Source of the DNA: Tatlockia sp.
GTDB lineage: Bacteria > Pseudomonadota > Gammaproteobacteria > Legionellales > Legionellaceae
Direction: 5' to 3'
NCBI GenBank assembly: GCA_013697955.1
Contig: JACCVV010000086.1
Location: 41,647-105,646 of the forward strand
Length of the DNA stretch: 64,000 nt
Shown: positions 45,373 to 55,904 of the stretch, in pieces
Layout of the letters: the number at the start of each line of letters is the position of its first letter
Numbering within the stretch: the first letter of the stretch is position 1
The notes under the pieces: model-generated
Told to the model about the DNA's origin: nothing
Databases searched by the model: none
Seen by the model: only the letters and a program-made list of their open reading frames with translations
Made by a program: the position numbers and the translations under genes

Positions 45373-46743
45373 ATGAATCATTACTGGTTGAAAAACGTCT
45401 TTCCTATTGCAGTTATTTTTTCATTCCGCATGCTGGGATTATTTATGTTAATTCCGGTTTTCACTCTTTTTGCGACAGATCTCAAAGGAGCGACACCTGC
45501 CCTTATTGGATTGGCGCTAGGTAGTTACGGCCTCAGTCAGGGAATTTTACAAATGCCTTTTGGCATGTTGTCCGATCGCTTCGGAAGAAAACCCATAATT
45601 CGATTAGGCTTATTACTTTTTGTTTGTGGTAGCTTAATGGGTGCTTTAAGCGACTCAATTTATACCATGATTTTTGCGCGAATTTTGCAAGGTATGGGCG
45701 CTATCGGATCGGTTTTAATTGCTTTGCTTGCTGATCTCACTCCTGATGAACAACGTACTAAAGCGATGGCTGTGATTGGAATGACGATTGGTCTATCTTT
45801 CGGGCTGGCAATGGTAATTAGCCCAGTCCTTACTCATTATTACGGCCTATCAGGGATTTTTTATCTAACCACCTTATTAGCTTTGCTTGGCCTGATTTTA
45901 CTAGAGACCACAATACCCAACCCGAAAAAAGAGCGGTTTCATTCTGATAGCGAAGCAAGACCTTCATTATTTAAATCTGTGCTAAGCAACAAACATTTAC
46001 TACGGTTGAATGCGGGGATTTTTTTTCAACATTTTATTTTAACTGCGACTTTTTTCGTCATACCTATGCTCTTATCAAAACAAGGTCAAGAAGAGCATTT
46101 GGCACACCAATGGTATTTCTATTTGCCGCTTATGTTATTTTCTTTTGTGCTAATGATACCTTTTATTTTATTAGCTGAAAAAAAAGGACAAATGAAATTA
46201 ATTTTTTGTTCCGCTGTATTAATTACCTGCTTTAGCCAGTGCGCTTTAATTTTCTCGAGCCAAAACTGGCTTGCCCTTTTTATTGTAATGTTTTTTTATT
46301 TTGTAGCCTTTAACATACTGGAAGCAACACTTCCTTCTTTAGTGTCGAAACAAGCTCAGCTAACGTCAAAGGGTACTGCGATGGGCGTTTATTCCAGCTG
46401 TCAATTTTTGGGTATTTTTGCTGGCGGGGTCTCCTCGGGCTTAATCTTTCAATTTGCTGGCAGCTTGGGAATTTTTATAGTAAATGGCCTTGTTAGTCTT
46501 TTTTGGCTACTTGTTGCATTTTCTATGAAACCAGACGAATACCTCTCTACGCTAATTATAAGCTGTCCTAAGTCTTTACAAGATGATAAGGCTTTAATTG
46601 CAGAATTTAAAAAGCTTAAGGGAGTAGATGATGCAGTTATTGATAAAGAGGAAGGGGTCATCTACCTTCGCATTAACAGAGCAATTTATAAGTCAGGAAG
46701 CTCTGAAATAGTGCTCAATGAACATTATTTAGACTTATCTTAA
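45373..46743 (+). CDS. MFS transporter of the YajR type
   Basis: A 456-residue transporter with 12 helices and a soluble C-terminal domain of about 60 residues (SLQDDKALIAEFKKLKGVDDAVIDKEEGVIYLRI). That domain fits the YAM domain of E. coli YajR. The helix 2-3 signature PFGMLSDRFGRKPII and a helix 4-5 motif ARILQGMGAIGSVL are present. YajR is a putative proton-driven drug transporter; the substrate is unknown. It lies just before ssb on the same strand. Confidence 0.8.
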   Translation: MNHYWLKNVFPIAVIFSFRMLGLFMLIPVFTLFATDLKGATPALIGLALGSYGLSQGILQMPFGMLSDRFGRKPIIRLGLLLFVCGSLMGALSDSIYTMIFARILQGMGAIGSVLIALLADLTPDEQRTKAMAVIGMTIGLSFGLAMVISPVLTHYYGLSGIFYLTTLLALLGLILLETTIPNPKKERFHSDSEARPSLFKSVLSNKHLLRLNAGIFFQHFILTATFFVIPMLLSKQGQEEHLAHQWYFYLPLMLFSFVLMIPFILLAEKKGQMKLIFCSAVLITCFSQCALIFSSQNWLALFIVMFFYFVAFNILEATLPSLVSKQAQLTSKGTAMGVYSSCQFLGIFAGGVSSGLIFQFAGSLGIFIVNGLVSLFWLLVAFSMKPDEYLSTLIISCPKSLQDDKALIAEFKKLKGVDDAVIDKEEGVIYLRINRAIYKSGSSEIVLNEHYLDLS

Positions 46744-46867
46744 TTTTTTTGCGGCGAGATTTTAAATTTTGTCCATTTCACATGCAATCAATTTAAGTTA
46801 AGGCTACGAAATTGCGGCTAGATTAGTTATAATTCGCCTCTTCAACTTTCGCATTCAGGAGAAAAAA

Positions 46868-47347
46868 ATGGCTCGTGGAATAAATAAAGTCATACTAGTA
46901 GGCAATGTCGGTATTGACCCTGACGTAAGATATCTACCAAATGGCAACGCAGTAACTACCTTATCAATCGCTACCAGTGAATCCTGGAAAGATAAACAAA
47001 CAGGTGAAAAACAAGAACGTACTGAATGGCATCGTGTCGTTTGTTTTAATCGCCTAGGTGAAATTGCAGGTGAATACGTTCGTAAAGGTTCTAAGCTTTA
47101 TGTTGAAGGCAGCCTACGTACTCGGAAATGGCAAGATCAACAAGGACAAGATCGCTACACCACCGAAATTGTTGCATCTGACATCCAAATGCTAGACACC
47201 AAAGGCGGCGGCTCAGCCAATTATGACGAAATGAGTGCGCCACCGCAGCAAGCTCAACAGCAAAGTGCACGCAAACCACAACCAGCACCAGCGCCGGCAC
47301 AAGCTCACGATGCCTTTGATGAATTAGATGATGATATTCCGTTCTAG
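46868..47347 (+). CDS. ssb: Single-stranded DNA-binding protein
   Basis: A 159-residue SSB: the N-terminal OB fold ([53 protein letters not shown]) followed by a Gln/Pro/Ala-rich linker. The C-terminal tip DELDDDIPF recruits partner proteins. It protects single strands during replication and repair. A TATAAT box at 46828-46833 and CAGGAG 7 nt before the ATG are visible. The preceding gene ends 125 nt upstream, so it has its own promoter. Confidence 0.95.
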   Translation: MARGINKVILVGNVGIDPDVRYLPNGNAVTTLSIATSESWKDKQTGEKQERTEWHRVVCFNRLGEIAGEYVRKGSKLYVEGSLRTRKWQDQQGQDRYTTEIVASDIQMLDTKGGGSANYDEMSAPPQQAQQQSARKPQPAPAPAQAHDAFDELDDDIPF

Positions 47348-47368
47348 TAAATATCTTAAATGAGATAG

Positions 47369-47401
47369 CACAAGCCTTTCTGAGGTCTTTTAAGGCTTGT
47401 G
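47369..47401 (+). terminator. Hairpin after ssb
   Basis: A perfect 10-bp stem CACAAGCCTT/AAGGCTTGTG with a 13-base loop, 21 nt after the ssb stop. No T-run follows, so it may be a weak terminator or a transcript-stabilising stem. Confidence 0.5.
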
Positions 47402-47443
47402 TTATCGCGTGAGCTTCATTTAGTTTACAATTATTGTTATTTT

Positions 47444-48187
47444 CTATTCAAATTTGTAACAGCTCCTATCAAAACTTAGTTCATTATCTTGAATTTGAAA
47501 ATGGGTCGATTTGACTAAAATACAACTTCTTTTTTTATCATTTTTTTCAGAATTTTTAAGTAATAAAACATGATTAAAATGTCGATAGAGTTCATGGCAA
47601 TTTGCTACATGTTGGGATAAAGCGAGAATGCGAATTTTTTGATTCTTAGCTATTTTGTTCAGCTTTAATATGAATGAATTTATGTTTTCACCCGAAATTT
47701 TTTGTAAATAATCAATGATAATAAAACTACCAGCTGTTTCCATTTCTAAACTTCGAATGCTTTCCTCATAATCATCGTTAAAATAATTAATTTTTACCAA
47801 GCAGCTCGCAATTTCTCTTTTATCATGAGCAAAAATTAGTTCCATTCTTTTCAAGATAATGTCTGCTTGCTCGTGAAAAGAGTAATAACTCGACTTGATA
47901 TAGTTTTTACTTGCTTCAGAAACTAAATTCATCGAAAAGGACATTTTACCTACGTTTTTGTCAGCAGAAATCATGATTAAATGTCCAGGCTTAAGCATTA
48001 AAAAAATATCTTTCAGATTTTTAAGCGAGTAATTTGAATAACTTTTCATAAGCAAGGACCAATGTGTAAATCCAACTTGATTTGCAATTAGATCCTGTGC
48101 TTTATGTAAAGAGATACCCATTGTTTTAGAACAGATTTTGGCTTGTTTTTTTAATGTTTGAATAGACGTTATTTGCGAACTAGTCAT
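47444..48187 (-). CDS. DnaB/RecA-like ATPase with altered Walker A
   Basis: A 247-residue protein. N-terminal ~50 residues (AKICSKTMGISLHKAQDLIANQVGFTHWSLLM) form a small helical module seen before various accessory domains. The rest matches the DnaB C-terminal ATPase. LKPGHLIMISA leads into ADKNVGKM, where the usual Thr after the P-loop lysine is Met82. YYSFHEQADI, FIIIDYLQK (Walker B) and LALSQHVAN follow. The start 48187 has GGAG 9 nt upstream; a longer frame starts at 48256. It is too short to be a replicative helicase and has no N-terminal DnaB domain. ATP hydrolysis may be lost. Function unknown. Confidence 0.65.
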   Translation of the reverse strand: MTSSQITSIQTLKKQAKICSKTMGISLHKAQDLIANQVGFTHWSLLMKSYSNYSLKNLKDIFLMLKPGHLIMISADKNVGKMSFSMNLVSEASKNYIKSSYYSFHEQADIILKRMELIFAHDKREIASCLVKINYFNDDYEESIRSLEMETAGSFIIIDYLQKISGENINSFILKLNKIAKNQKIRILALSQHVANCHELYRHFNHVLLLKNSEKNDKKRSCILVKSTHFQIQDNELSFDRSCYKFE

Positions 48188-48592
48188 CGTGAAGATCTCC
48201 AATTTGCAAATACCTCCCTTCTGATATCTGCAATACATAATCGAATGAAGACCCACTTACGAAAAGTTTTGCCAGGAAGGGATGCGTGCTTGGGTAAGCT
48301 AGAGCAAGAATACAAAAGCACTGCCTAACTGTCAATCTAGTTAAGAACTGATTTTAAGCCAGTTCGAATAAATGTTTAGATATGCAGATTGATCAATTAG
48401 AGCAGGCTTTTAATAACAATCATTAATCATTGATTGTACAAATATATGACATTTAAAAATTAGATTTTTCACTAATACAGTGGGCTCTCCGGTATTTTTA
48501 ATATTATTCCATCCAGAAAACTTAAATCTATTTACCTATTTTTCTTCCAATTAAATTTTAAAAATCAATTATTCATCATTGTCAGAAGGGAT
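48188..48592. other. 405-bp intergenic region left of the insertion sequence
   Basis: An AT-rich gap holding the probable promoter of the ATPase gene and the left target copy GGAT (48589-48592) of the insertion. I see no coding frame of note. Confidence 0.5.
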
Positions 48593-48634
48593 GGTAATCC
48601 CCCCATTTTTAACAGAAGTTAAAAGTAGAGTTAT

Positions 48635-49455
48635 TTAAGCAACGAGTGCCATTTTTCGCCTTGGAGGAATGCCTCCAATAGCGGTATTGGGGCGCTGATT
48701 GTTATACGTCCAGAGCCATTGTGTTGCATGTAGCTGTACTTCGGCAATACTTAAACAAATATTGGCTCAACCAATCATACAGAACGGTACGATTATAGCG
48801 TTCCACATAGGCATTTTGCTGCGGATTTCCAGGCTGAATGAAGACCAATTGTATCTGATTTTTATGCGCCCATGTTGCCAGTATTTTACTAATATATTCA
48901 GGGCCGTTGTCGCAGCGTATCCGATCTGGCTTGCCCCGCCATTCGATGATTTGATCGAGTGCTCGCACCACACGCTCTGCCGGTAAGGAAAAATCCACCT
49001 CAATAGCAAGTCCCTCGCGGTTAAAATCATCTAATACATTAAATAGGCGAAAACTGCGGCCATCTGCCAGTTGGTCATGCATGAAATCCATAGACCAGCA
49101 TTGATTGATGGTAGCAGGAGCCACCAAAACCTCGGGCCTTTCCCTGATTAACCGTTTTTTGGGCTTGATGCGCATGTTAAGTTCCAGCTCCCTGTAGATT
49201 CGATAGATACGCTTGTGATTCCAGCCAAATCCTTTCACATTACGAAAGGAAACTGAGCCCAAAACCCCAGTTGCGCTGGCTTTGGGTGATGCGCAACAAC
49301 CACTCTGCAATCAGAGTATTTTCATCATTGAGACTGCTTTTATATCGGTAACAAGTTTCACTTATACCAAACAACCTACAAGACAAACCAATTGAAATAT
49401 TCCTCTCGCCCACCGCCTTTTGCGCCAATACCCTACGATGCGACGGTGTCACCAC
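48635..49455 (-). pseudogene. IS3-family transposase OrfB, frameshifted
   Basis: The integrase-core part of the transposase, with the catalytic DDE residues still visible: [18 protein letters not shown] and [10 protein letters not shown]. It is broken twice. Near 49250 the frame shifts between WGFGLSFL and RNVKGFGW. Near 48755 two bases are missing after WLSQYLF, where the neighbouring frame continues with [21 protein letters not shown] to a stop at 48635. The start overlaps orfA by 7 nt, as usual for the programmed frameshift of this family. Confidence 0.85.
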
Positions 49456-49713
49456 TTTTTTTCAAGGGCTTCCTTAAGAATCTCAGCTTTCAGACGTTCC
49501 TCAGCATACATCTTCTTTAAACGACTGTTTTCAGCTTCAAGCTCTTTCATTCGCGACATCATTGATACATCCATGCCACCATATTTACCTCGCCACTTAT
49601 AAAACGTAGCAGCTAATGACATGCTCTCGACATAGTTCCAGTACAGGGGTGCCACCTTCGGCTTGTTTTAGTATCGACAGGATTTCACTGTCCTTAAATC
49701 TTGATTTTTTCAT
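49449..49713 (-). pseudogene. IS3-family OrfA, frameshifted
   Basis: The small HTH protein of the element. The first frame, from ATG 49713, reads KKSRFKDSEILSILKQAEGG up to CREH. Then about five bases are missing near 49620, and the downstream frame continues MSLAATFYKWRGKYGGMD with a leucine-zipper-like RMKELEAENSRLKKMYAEE and ends EALEKKW. The lesion inactivates the full-length protein. Confidence 0.85.
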
Positions 49714-50062
49714 GCAGAATCTCCATCATCTTATTTTACGAGAAAATTCTACTTTTGAATCCTGTTATTTTTCGGGGGGATTACCGGATCACGGAATGTA
49801 CAAGGTTATCTATAATTAAGATACCTTCTTATGATGTTTAGTTAACATTAATTTCAACCATTGATTTATATCGAAAATATAATTTTATATCTTTTTAGTA
49901 ATTATTAATCTGTAGTTATAATGCTAAATCTTATAAATCAGCAGGTATTCCTTAATAAAATAAGTAAAATTTAAGTTATGATATATTTTCTTATAGGATT
50001 TATGGTATTGAATTTCAGGCAAAACAGATAATGACATTTGAGTATTCGATATAAAAATTAAT

Positions 50063-50205
<143 letters not shown>

Positions 50206-50221
50206 TATGCTAAATGCAAAA

Positions 50222-50247
50222 TAAAAAAACCCGTCATATAGACGGGT
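50222..50247 (-). terminator. Rho-independent terminator of the alpha operon
   Basis: Read on the minus strand, a 7-bp stem GACGGGT/ACCCGTC type with a five-base loop is followed by seven T. It lies 16 nt after the rplQ stop. Confidence 0.85.
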
Positions 50248-50262
50248 CTTATATTCTTAGAA

Positions 50263-50649
50263 TTATTCTTCAGTTGAAACTTCTTCTTTTGCGGGTCTAT
50301 CTACCAATTCGACAATAGCCATTGGCGCATTATCGCCTGGACGGAAACCGCACTTTAAAACGCGTACATAGCCTCCAGGGCGCTCGACATATCGTGGTCC
50401 CAAGGTTGCAAACAGTTTTCCAACTGCTGTTTTAGAACGTAGTTTGTCAAATACAAAACGGCGCGAGGCAACTGAATCAGCTTTTGAGACAGTGATAAGT
50501 GGCTCTATATAACGACGCAATTCTTTAGCTTTAGGAAGAGTTGTTTTAATTAACTCATGCTCTATTAACGATGTACACATATTGGAAAACATCGCTTTTC
50601 TATGGCTACTAGTACGGCTAAATTTACGGCCAGTATTACGGTGACGCAT
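50263..50649 (-). CDS. rplQ: 50S ribosomal protein L17
   Basis: A 128-residue L17 of the large subunit, near the exit tunnel. It has the typical start [38 protein letters not shown] and [20 protein letters not shown]. The open frame extends upstream to 50694, but ATG 50649 with AGGAG 8 nt before it matches the family. It is the last gene of the alpha operon, 17 nt after rpoA, and its final residues ([10 protein letters not shown]) are acidic. Confidence 0.97.
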   Translation of the reverse strand: MRHRNTGRKFSRTSSHRKAMFSNMCTSLIEHELIKTTLPKAKELRRYIEPLITVSKADSVASRRFVFDKLRSKTAVGKLFATLGPRYVERPGGYVRVLKCGFRPGDNAPMAIVELVDRPAKEEVSTEE

Positions 50650-50666
50650 AACAAAAACTCCTAATA

Positions 50667-51659
50667 TTACTCGCCAAGATTCGCTGGCGGCCAATTTTCT
50701 AGTTTCATCCCCAAAGATAATGAGCGTGATGCTAATACATCTTTAATTTCAGTTAAGGATTTTTTTCCTAAATTGGGTGTCTTTAATAATTCATTCTCAG
50801 TTTTTTGAACCAAGTCGCCTATATAATAAATATTTTCTGCTTTCAAGCAATTCGCAGAACGAACTGTTAGTTCTAAATCATCTACAGGTCTGAGCAATAC
50901 TGGGTCAAAATCATTTCGCTCTTTATTATCAATACGTGATTCTTCAAATTTCATATCAACAAAAGCATGAAGCTGGCGTTGCAGAATAGAAGCTGATATT
51001 CGAATCGCTTCTTCAGGATCTAAAGTACCATTGGTTTGAAGGTCAATAGTAAGCTTATCAAGGTCAGTGCGATTTTCTACACGTGCGTTATCCACAAAAT
51101 AAGCCACTTTAGTCACAGGAGAAAAAGTATTATCAATCTTTAACTTACCAACTGATTTAGGCTCAATTTCATCATCGAATGTTCTAACAAATGAATCTGT
51201 AGAATGGAAGCCAACACCCTTTTCAACTTTTAAGGTCATATTTAACTTGCCATTTTCATTTAACGTCGCAATAACTAATTCCGGATTAATAATCTCTTGT
51301 CCATGTGTAAGCTGAATATCCCCAGCAGTCACCTGGCAAGGACCCTCCTTAGATAGTGATAATACGGCCTCTTGACCAGCAGTAATTTTAATAGCTACTT
51401 GTTTCAGGTTTAAGAGAATATCAACAACATCCTCCTGTACACCTTCAATTGTGCTGTATTCATGTAATACACCATCTATAGATACTTCTGTAATTGCGCA
51501 TCCCGGCATGGACGATAATAAAATCCGTCTTAATGCATTACCGAGAGTATGGCCATAGCCACGCTCTAAGGGCTCAAGAACAATTCGTGAGTGGTTTGGC
51601 GTCTCTGCATGTACTTTAAGTACAGACGGTGTCAGCATTTCATTTATTTCAGTATACAT
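50667..51659 (-). CDS. rpoA: RNA polymerase subunit alpha
   Basis: A 330-residue alpha subunit. The N-terminal domain (about 1-235) assembles the polymerase ([26 protein letters not shown]). The C-terminal domain (about 250-330) contacts UP elements and activators ([41 protein letters not shown]). Its ending, [11 protein letters not shown], closely matches what I recall for Legionella and supports the taxonomic call. It is in the alpha operon between rpsD and rplQ. Confidence 0.97.
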   Translation of the reverse strand: MYTEINEMLTPSVLKVHAETPNHSRIVLEPLERGYGHTLGNALRRILLSSMPGCAITEVSIDGVLHEYSTIEGVQEDVVDILLNLKQVAIKITAGQEAVLSLSKEGPCQVTAGDIQLTHGQEIINPELVIATLNENGKLNMTLKVEKGVGFHSTDSFVRTFDDEIEPKSVGKLKIDNTFSPVTKVAYFVDNARVENRTDLDKLTIDLQTNGTLDPEEAIRISASILQRQLHAFVDMKFEESRIDNKERNDFDPVLLRPVDDLELTVRSANCLKAENIYYIGDLVQKTENELLKTPNLGKKSLTEIKDVLASRSLSLGMKLENWPPANLGE

Positions 51660-51677
51660 TCGGCTAAGTCTCCGAGC

Positions 51678-52298
51678 TTACTTAGAGTAAAGTTCTACAA
51701 CTAAATTAACGTTATAAAGTGATGATAAGTCATTTAGTGTTGGCGTTGTCGTAAATGTACCCTTCAACGAACTTGAATCAACAGTTAACCAATCACATGT
51801 TGCACGTTGCTCAGAAAGCGCAACGGCTGCCTGTACACGTCCTTGAGATTTAGCTTTTTGTCGAATGGAGATAACATCACCAGGTTGCACCAAGTAAGAT
51901 GGGATATTAACTACTTGTTCATTTACTAAAATAGCTTTATGAGCAACTAGTTGCCTAGCTTCAGCTCGGGTACTCGCAAAACCCATGCGATAAACAACAT
52001 TATCTAAACGTTTTTCAAGCAGCATCATCAGGTTCTCACCAGTTGAGCCTTTTTGCCTGGCAGCTTTTGCATAATAATTTCTAAACTGCTTTTCCAATAC
52101 ACCATAAAGGCGTCTAATTTTTTGCTTCTCACGTAACTGTACGCCATATCCACTTAATCTTGGCCGCTTATCACCATGCTGACCAGGCTGTTTTTCTGAT
52201 TTGCATTTAGACTTGTGATCGCGTACACCGCTTTTTAAGAATAAATCGGTACCTTCTCTACGTGACAACTTACATTTTGGTCCTAGGTATCTAGCCAT
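51678..52298 (-). CDS. rpsD: 30S ribosomal protein S4
   Basis: A 206-residue primary 16S rRNA-binding protein that starts small-subunit assembly. The N-terminal [20 protein letters not shown] and the S4 RNA-binding module ([40 protein letters not shown]) are clear. In E. coli S4 also represses the alpha operon by binding the rpsM leader. The leader here, after the candidate promoter at 53135-53163, is only about 40 nt, so such control may differ. Confidence 0.97.
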   Translation of the reverse strand: MARYLGPKCKLSRREGTDLFLKSGVRDHKSKCKSEKQPGQHGDKRPRLSGYGVQLREKQKIRRLYGVLEKQFRNYYAKAARQKGSTGENLMMLLEKRLDNVVYRMGFASTRAEARQLVAHKAILVNEQVVNIPSYLVQPGDVISIRQKAKSQGRVQAAVALSEQRATCDWLTVDSSSLKGTFTTTPTLNDLSSLYNVNLVVELYSK

Positions 52299-52315
52299 TG
52301 AATAACTCCCGAATT

Positions 52316-52714
52316 CTATACACGACGTTTTTTAGGAGGCTTACATCCATTATGAGGTATGCCTGTAACATCGGTTATTTCTACTATCTTGAAATCCTGC
52401 GATATCAATTCACGAATAGTTGACTCGCGACCTGGTCCAGGGCCATGTACGAATACTGCCACAGATTTCATGCCATATTCCTTCGCTACTACAGAAGCTC
52501 TTTCAGTTGCAATTTGCGCAGCATAAGGGGTACTTTTTCTAGAGCCACGGAAACCGGAACCGCCAGAGGTTGCCCAGCATAAAGCGTTGCCTTGGCGATC
52601 TGTAAAAGTAACAATGGTATTATTAAAAGAAGCATGTACGTGCACAATCCCATCAGAGACAACACGTTTTACCTTTTTTCTTACTTTTTGTTGCTTTGCC
52701 TTAGTTATAGCCAT
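52316..52714 (-). CDS. rpsK: 30S ribosomal protein S11
   Basis: A 132-residue platform protein of the small subunit near the mRNA exit. Family blocks are [54 protein letters not shown] and the C-terminal [15 protein letters not shown]. The N-terminal start [16 protein letters not shown] is lysine-rich as usual. It lies 20 nt after rpsM and 17 nt before rpsD. Confidence 0.97.
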   Translation of the reverse strand: MAITKAKQQKVRKKVKRVVSDGIVHVHASFNNTIVTFTDRQGNALCWATSGGSGFRGSRKSTPYAAQIATERASVVAKEYGMKSVAVFVHGPGPGRESTIRELISQDFKIVEITDVTGIPHNGCKPPKKRRV

Positions 52715-52734
52715 CTTTATTTCCTACATATAAA

Positions 52735-53091
52735 TTAGTTAGAGCCACCTTTACGCCGACCTTTTCTAGTACGAGCATTCGTCTTTGTTCGTTGCCCACG
52801 CAAAGGCAAACCTCGTCGATGTCTAAGGCCTCTATAGCAACCAAGATCCATCAGCCGTTTAATATTCATTGTAACTACACGACGCAAATCACCTTCAACC
52901 GTCATTTTAGCAATTTCGGTTCGCAGCGCTTCAAGCTTATCCTCTGATAACTGAGAAACTTTTGTAGACGTTTCAATGCCAACCATTTTACATAATTTTA
53001 TAGATGTGGTTTTGCCAATTCCGTAAATCGACATCAATGCAATCACAATATGTTTGTGATCTGGTATGTTAACACCTGCAATACGAGCCAT
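52735..53091 (-). CDS. rpsM: 30S ribosomal protein S13
   Basis: A 118-residue head protein that contacts the P-site tRNA and bridges to the large subunit. [25 protein letters not shown] and the helix-two-turn-helix part [20 protein letters not shown] are present. The basic tail [18 protein letters not shown] is the tRNA-contacting end. It starts the alpha operon; a 212-bp gap and a promoter candidate precede it. Confidence 0.97.
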   Translation of the reverse strand: MARIAGVNIPDHKHIVIALMSIYGIGKTTSIKLCKMVGIETSTKVSQLSEDKLEALRTEIAKMTVEGDLRRVVTMNIKRLMDLGCYRGLRHRRGLPLRGQRTKTNARTRKGRRKGGSN

Positions 53092-53134
53092 TAATCTCTC
53101 CGAACGTTATTTTGCTCTGCCAGAAAGGGACAGA

Positions 53135-53163
53135 AGAATACTATTATAATGAATCAAAATCAA
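53135..53163 (-). promoter_or_regulatory. Candidate alpha operon promoter
   Basis: On the minus strand, TTGATT (53163-53158) and TATTCT (53140-53135) are spaced by exactly 17 nt, with 43 nt to the rpsM start codon. Each box matches the sigma70 consensus at four of six bases. Confidence 0.5.
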
Positions 53164-53303
53164 GCGAGGATTTTATCTTAACCCTCACAACCTTACCAAA
53201 TATATAGTTTCGTATATCTCTAATAAATAATATTACATTATTTATCAATCATATCTCTTAATAATCAACCATTTATCCAGTTTGAAAACACCTGAGTTAA
53301 ATA

Positions 53304-53417
53304 CTAACCCTGTTTTTGTTTGTGACGTGCATCTTTACATATAACGCGAATTACTCCATTGCGTTTAATAATTTTGCAGTTACGACAAAGTCGTTTTACT
53401 GATGCTCTAACTTTCAT
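53304..53417 (-). CDS. rpmJ: 50S ribosomal protein L36
   Basis: A 37-residue L36, too short for many gene callers. The translated frame starts [19 protein letters not shown] and keeps all zinc ligands: Cys11, Cys14, Cys27 and His32, the zinc-containing form. It lies 18 nt after secY, the usual place at the end of the spc operon. The next gene, rpsM, is unusually 212 bp away. The gap carries an AT-only 9-bp inverted repeat at 53223-53245. Confidence 0.95.
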   Translation of the reverse strand: MKVRASVKRLCRNCKIIKRNGVIRVICKDARHKQKQG

Positions 53418-53435
53418 TTATAACTCCGATAATAT

Positions 53436-54770
53436 TCATAAAAGACCGGGCAATTTAGTCCCTTTAAAATTGGTTTTTTTCATCAATGAATCATATTGTT
53501 GTGTCATTAGGTGAGCTTGCACTTGAGCCACAAAATCCATTATAACAACCACAATAATCAGTAATGAGGTTCCACCAAAATAAAAAGGCACGTGCCAGGT
53601 ATACATCAAAATTTGGGGCAGTAAGCAAACTAATACTAAATAGAGAGCTCCTACTAAAGTCAGCCTTGTCATGACCAAGTCAATATATCTGGTTGTTTGC
53701 TCGCCTGGACGTATGCCAGGTATATAAGCGCCAGATTTTTTCAAATTGTCAGCCGTATCCTTCGGGTTAAAAACTAAGGCAGCATAAAAGAAGGCGAAGA
53801 ATAGTATAGCAGCAGCATATACTATCAAATAAAGGGGCTGACCAGGCGATAAGGCCATACCAATATCAGCTAACCAATCCATTCCTTTACCCTTTGCAAA
53901 AAATTGAGCAAGGGTGGCAGGAAGCAAAATTATGCTAGATGCAAATATCGGTGGAATAACACCAGACATATTTATTTTTAAAGGTAGATGACTAGTCTGA
54001 GCTGCATATACCTTGCGGCCATGTGTGCGCTGAGCATAATTAACTCTTATACGACGCTGAGCTCTCTCCATAAAAACAACAAATCCAGTCACAACTATGA
54101 CAATAACGCCAACAAGTAATAAGGTAAGTGCCTGCATTTGGCCTTCTCTTACTTGTTGAAATACAGAAGCAATTGCACTTGGCATAGAGGAGACAATTCC
54201 AGAAAATATGATTAGCGAGATTCCATTTCCAACACCCTTCTCAGTAATTTGTTCTCCTAACCACATTAAAAACATAGTACCAGTTACAAGTGTAACTACA
54301 GCTGTAAAGTAGAAGACAAAATCTGCATGCATAGCAATATGTTGTCCAGCAAGCCATCTCGCCATCCCTAAAGATTGGAAAACTGCAAGCAGTAAAGTTA
54401 AATATCGGGTATATTGATTAATTTTCCTTCTACCAGATTCACCTTCTTTCTTCAGCTGTTCAAGCTTTGGAGAGACTACAGAAAATAACTGAATTATGAT
54501 TGATGCTGAAATATAAGGCATTATACCTATAGCAAATACTGTTACTCTAGATAATGCTCCTCCAGAAAACATATTGAACAAACCAAAAATAGTATTTTGT
54601 TGTTCGCCAAAGAAATTAGCTAGTTTTTGAGGATCTAAACCTGGCACAGGAATATGAGCACCTAGCCTATAAATTAGAATCCCTAAAATTACAAAAAACA
54701 ATCTTGCTTTAAGTTCAGCTAAGCCGCCTTTGGATTGCCCACTAATCTGCCTTTGGTTATTCATAGTCAC
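53436..54770 (-). CDS. secY: Preprotein translocase subunit SecY
   Basis: A 444-residue, ten-helix channel protein of the Sec translocon. Landmarks are [29 protein letters not shown] at the start, [14 protein letters not shown], the cytoplasmic loop [15 protein letters not shown] and [13 protein letters not shown]. It forms the protein-conducting pore with SecE and SecG. It overlaps rplO by 4 nt (ATGA) and lies in the standard spc operon order. Confidence 0.97.
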   Translation of the reverse strand: MTMNNQRQISGQSKGGLAELKARLFFVILGILIYRLGAHIPVPGLDPQKLANFFGEQQNTIFGLFNMFSGGALSRVTVFAIGIMPYISASIIIQLFSVVSPKLEQLKKEGESGRRKINQYTRYLTLLLAVFQSLGMARWLAGQHIAMHADFVFYFTAVVTLVTGTMFLMWLGEQITEKGVGNGISLIIFSGIVSSMPSAIASVFQQVREGQMQALTLLLVGVIVIVVTGFVVFMERAQRRIRVNYAQRTHGRKVYAAQTSHLPLKINMSGVIPPIFASSIILLPATLAQFFAKGKGMDWLADIGMALSPGQPLYLIVYAAAILFFAFFYAALVFNPKDTADNLKKSGAYIPGIRPGEQTTRYIDLVMTRLTLVGALYLVLVCLLPQILMYTWHVPFYFGGTSLLIIVVVIMDFVAQVQAHLMTQQYDSLMKKTNFKGTKLPGLL

Positions 54771-55201
54771 TCTACAATGCTACCACCAGCTTGCTCAATT
54801 GCTGAGCGAGCACCTTTAGTAATGCGTAGCCCTTTGAGCTTTAGCGGAACAGTAATTTCACCAGATAAAATTATTTTAACTTCACGTATTGATTTATTGA
54901 CTAAACCTGCAGCTTTTAAAACTTCCAAATCCACCGTATCAACACCTAAGCCAGATAATTCTTCTAAAGTTACTTGATCAATTGTTTTACCGACACGTGA
55001 TTTAAAGCCCATTTTAGGTAGACGGCGCTGAATAGGCATTTGTCCGCCCTCAAAATTAATCTTATGATAGCCGCCTGCTCTAGCTTTCTGACCCTTGTGG
55101 CCTTTACCACTTGTCTTACCTAAACCTGATCCGATGCCACGTCCAAGACGCTTTTTACTTGGTTTTGATCCTTGTTCTGGGGAAATAGTATTCAAATTCA
55201 T
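54767..55201 (-). CDS. rplO: 50S ribosomal protein L15
   Basis: A 144-residue L15, a late-assembly protein that organises the large subunit. The glycine/lysine-rich N-terminus ([28 protein letters not shown]) and the following [17 protein letters not shown] are the family signatures. It overlaps rpmD by 1 nt and secY by 4 nt, so the three genes are translationally coupled. Confidence 0.97.
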   Translation of the reverse strand: MNLNTISPEQGSKPSKKRLGRGIGSGLGKTSGKGHKGQKARAGGYHKINFEGGQMPIQRRLPKMGFKSRVGKTIDQVTLEELSGLGVDTVDLEVLKAAGLVNKSIREVKIILSGEITVPLKLKGLRITKGARSAIEQAGGSIVE

Positions 55202-55386
55202 TAGGCACTCTCCTCTACTTGCAGCATGTAGTAAATTGAATTAACCAAACCTCTAATGGCTGGTATATCCTGATGAATCACACTAGAGTTCAACTTGCCC
55301 AACCCAAGTTGTTTTGCAATTTCAACATGCTTTGGTTTTCTTCCAATAGTTGATTTGACCAAAGTAATTTTAATTTTCTTGCTCAT
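55201..55386 (-). CDS. rpmD: 50S ribosomal protein L30
   Basis: A 61-residue L30 of the large subunit: [30 protein letters not shown] followed by [16 protein letters not shown]. This is the short bacterial form. It shares one base with the neighbours at both ends (stop-start overlaps). It is a non-essential protein in some bacteria. Confidence 0.96.
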   Translation of the reverse strand: MSKKIKITLVKSTIGRKPKHVEIAKQLGLGKLNSSVIHQDIPAIRGLVNSIYYMLQVEESA

Positions 55387-55895
55387 TATGCATCCGCCAT
55401 TATTTCTTCTACTGATTTGCCGCGTTTAGCAGCAACATAATCAGGTGTTCCAATATGTGTAAGGGCTCCGATAGTGGCACGTACAATATTGCTTGGATTC
55501 GTAGAACCTATACTTTTTGCTAAAATATTTTGTACGCCAAGAACTTCTAATACAGCTCTCATTGCTCCGCCTGCGATAATTCCTGTACCTTCACTTGCAG
55601 GTTTCATAAATACTTTTGAAGCACCATAGTTCCAAGTAATTTCATGATAAATAGTACTCCCAGCCAAGGGAATATAAGTCATATTTTTTCTCGCTTGTTC
55701 CATAGCTTTTTGTATTGCTATTGGTACTTCACGTGCTTTACCTCGACCATAACCTACTTTGCCTTTACCATCGCCAATAACAACTAAAACAGCAAATCCA
55801 AAAACACGGCCGCCTTTCACAACTTTCGCTGTTCGTGTAACAGATACTAATTTCTCTTGGTATCCATCACTTTTCATAGAATCATCAAATGCCAT
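55386..55895 (-). CDS. rpsE: 30S ribosomal protein S5
   Basis: A 169-residue S5, important for decoding accuracy and mRNA entry. The double-stranded RNA-binding-like core starts [28 protein letters not shown], then [18 protein letters not shown] and the C-terminal fold [27 protein letters not shown]. It is placed between rplR and rpmD in the usual order. Confidence 0.97.
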   Translation of the reverse strand: MAFDDSMKSDGYQEKLVSVTRTAKVVKGGRVFGFAVLVVIGDGKGKVGYGRGKAREVPIAIQKAMEQARKNMTYIPLAGSTIYHEITWNYGASKVFMKPASEGTGIIAGGAMRAVLEVLGVQNILAKSIGSTNPSNIVRATIGALTHIGTPDYVAAKRGKSVEEIMADA

Positions 55896-55904
55896 AACTG
55901 TTCC

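Larger units (their letters stand above)
48593..49785 (-). mobile_element. Degenerate IS3-family insertion sequence (IS407-like)
   Basis: A 1193-bp element bounded by terminal inverted repeats that begin GGTAATCCCCCC at 48593 and, on the other strand, at 49785. Inside the ends AACAG and AAAAGTAGA are also shared. A 4-bp direct repeat GGAT flanks both sides (48589-48592 and 49786-49789), a target duplication of the size made by the IS407 group. It carries orfA and orfB in the usual order on the minus strand. Both are interrupted by frameshifts, so the element is no longer autonomous. Confidence 0.88.

Noticed and set aside
50649..50694. Longer rplQ start at 50694
   Set aside because: It adds 15 residues not in L17 and overlaps rpoA, while ATG 50649 has a good ribosome site.
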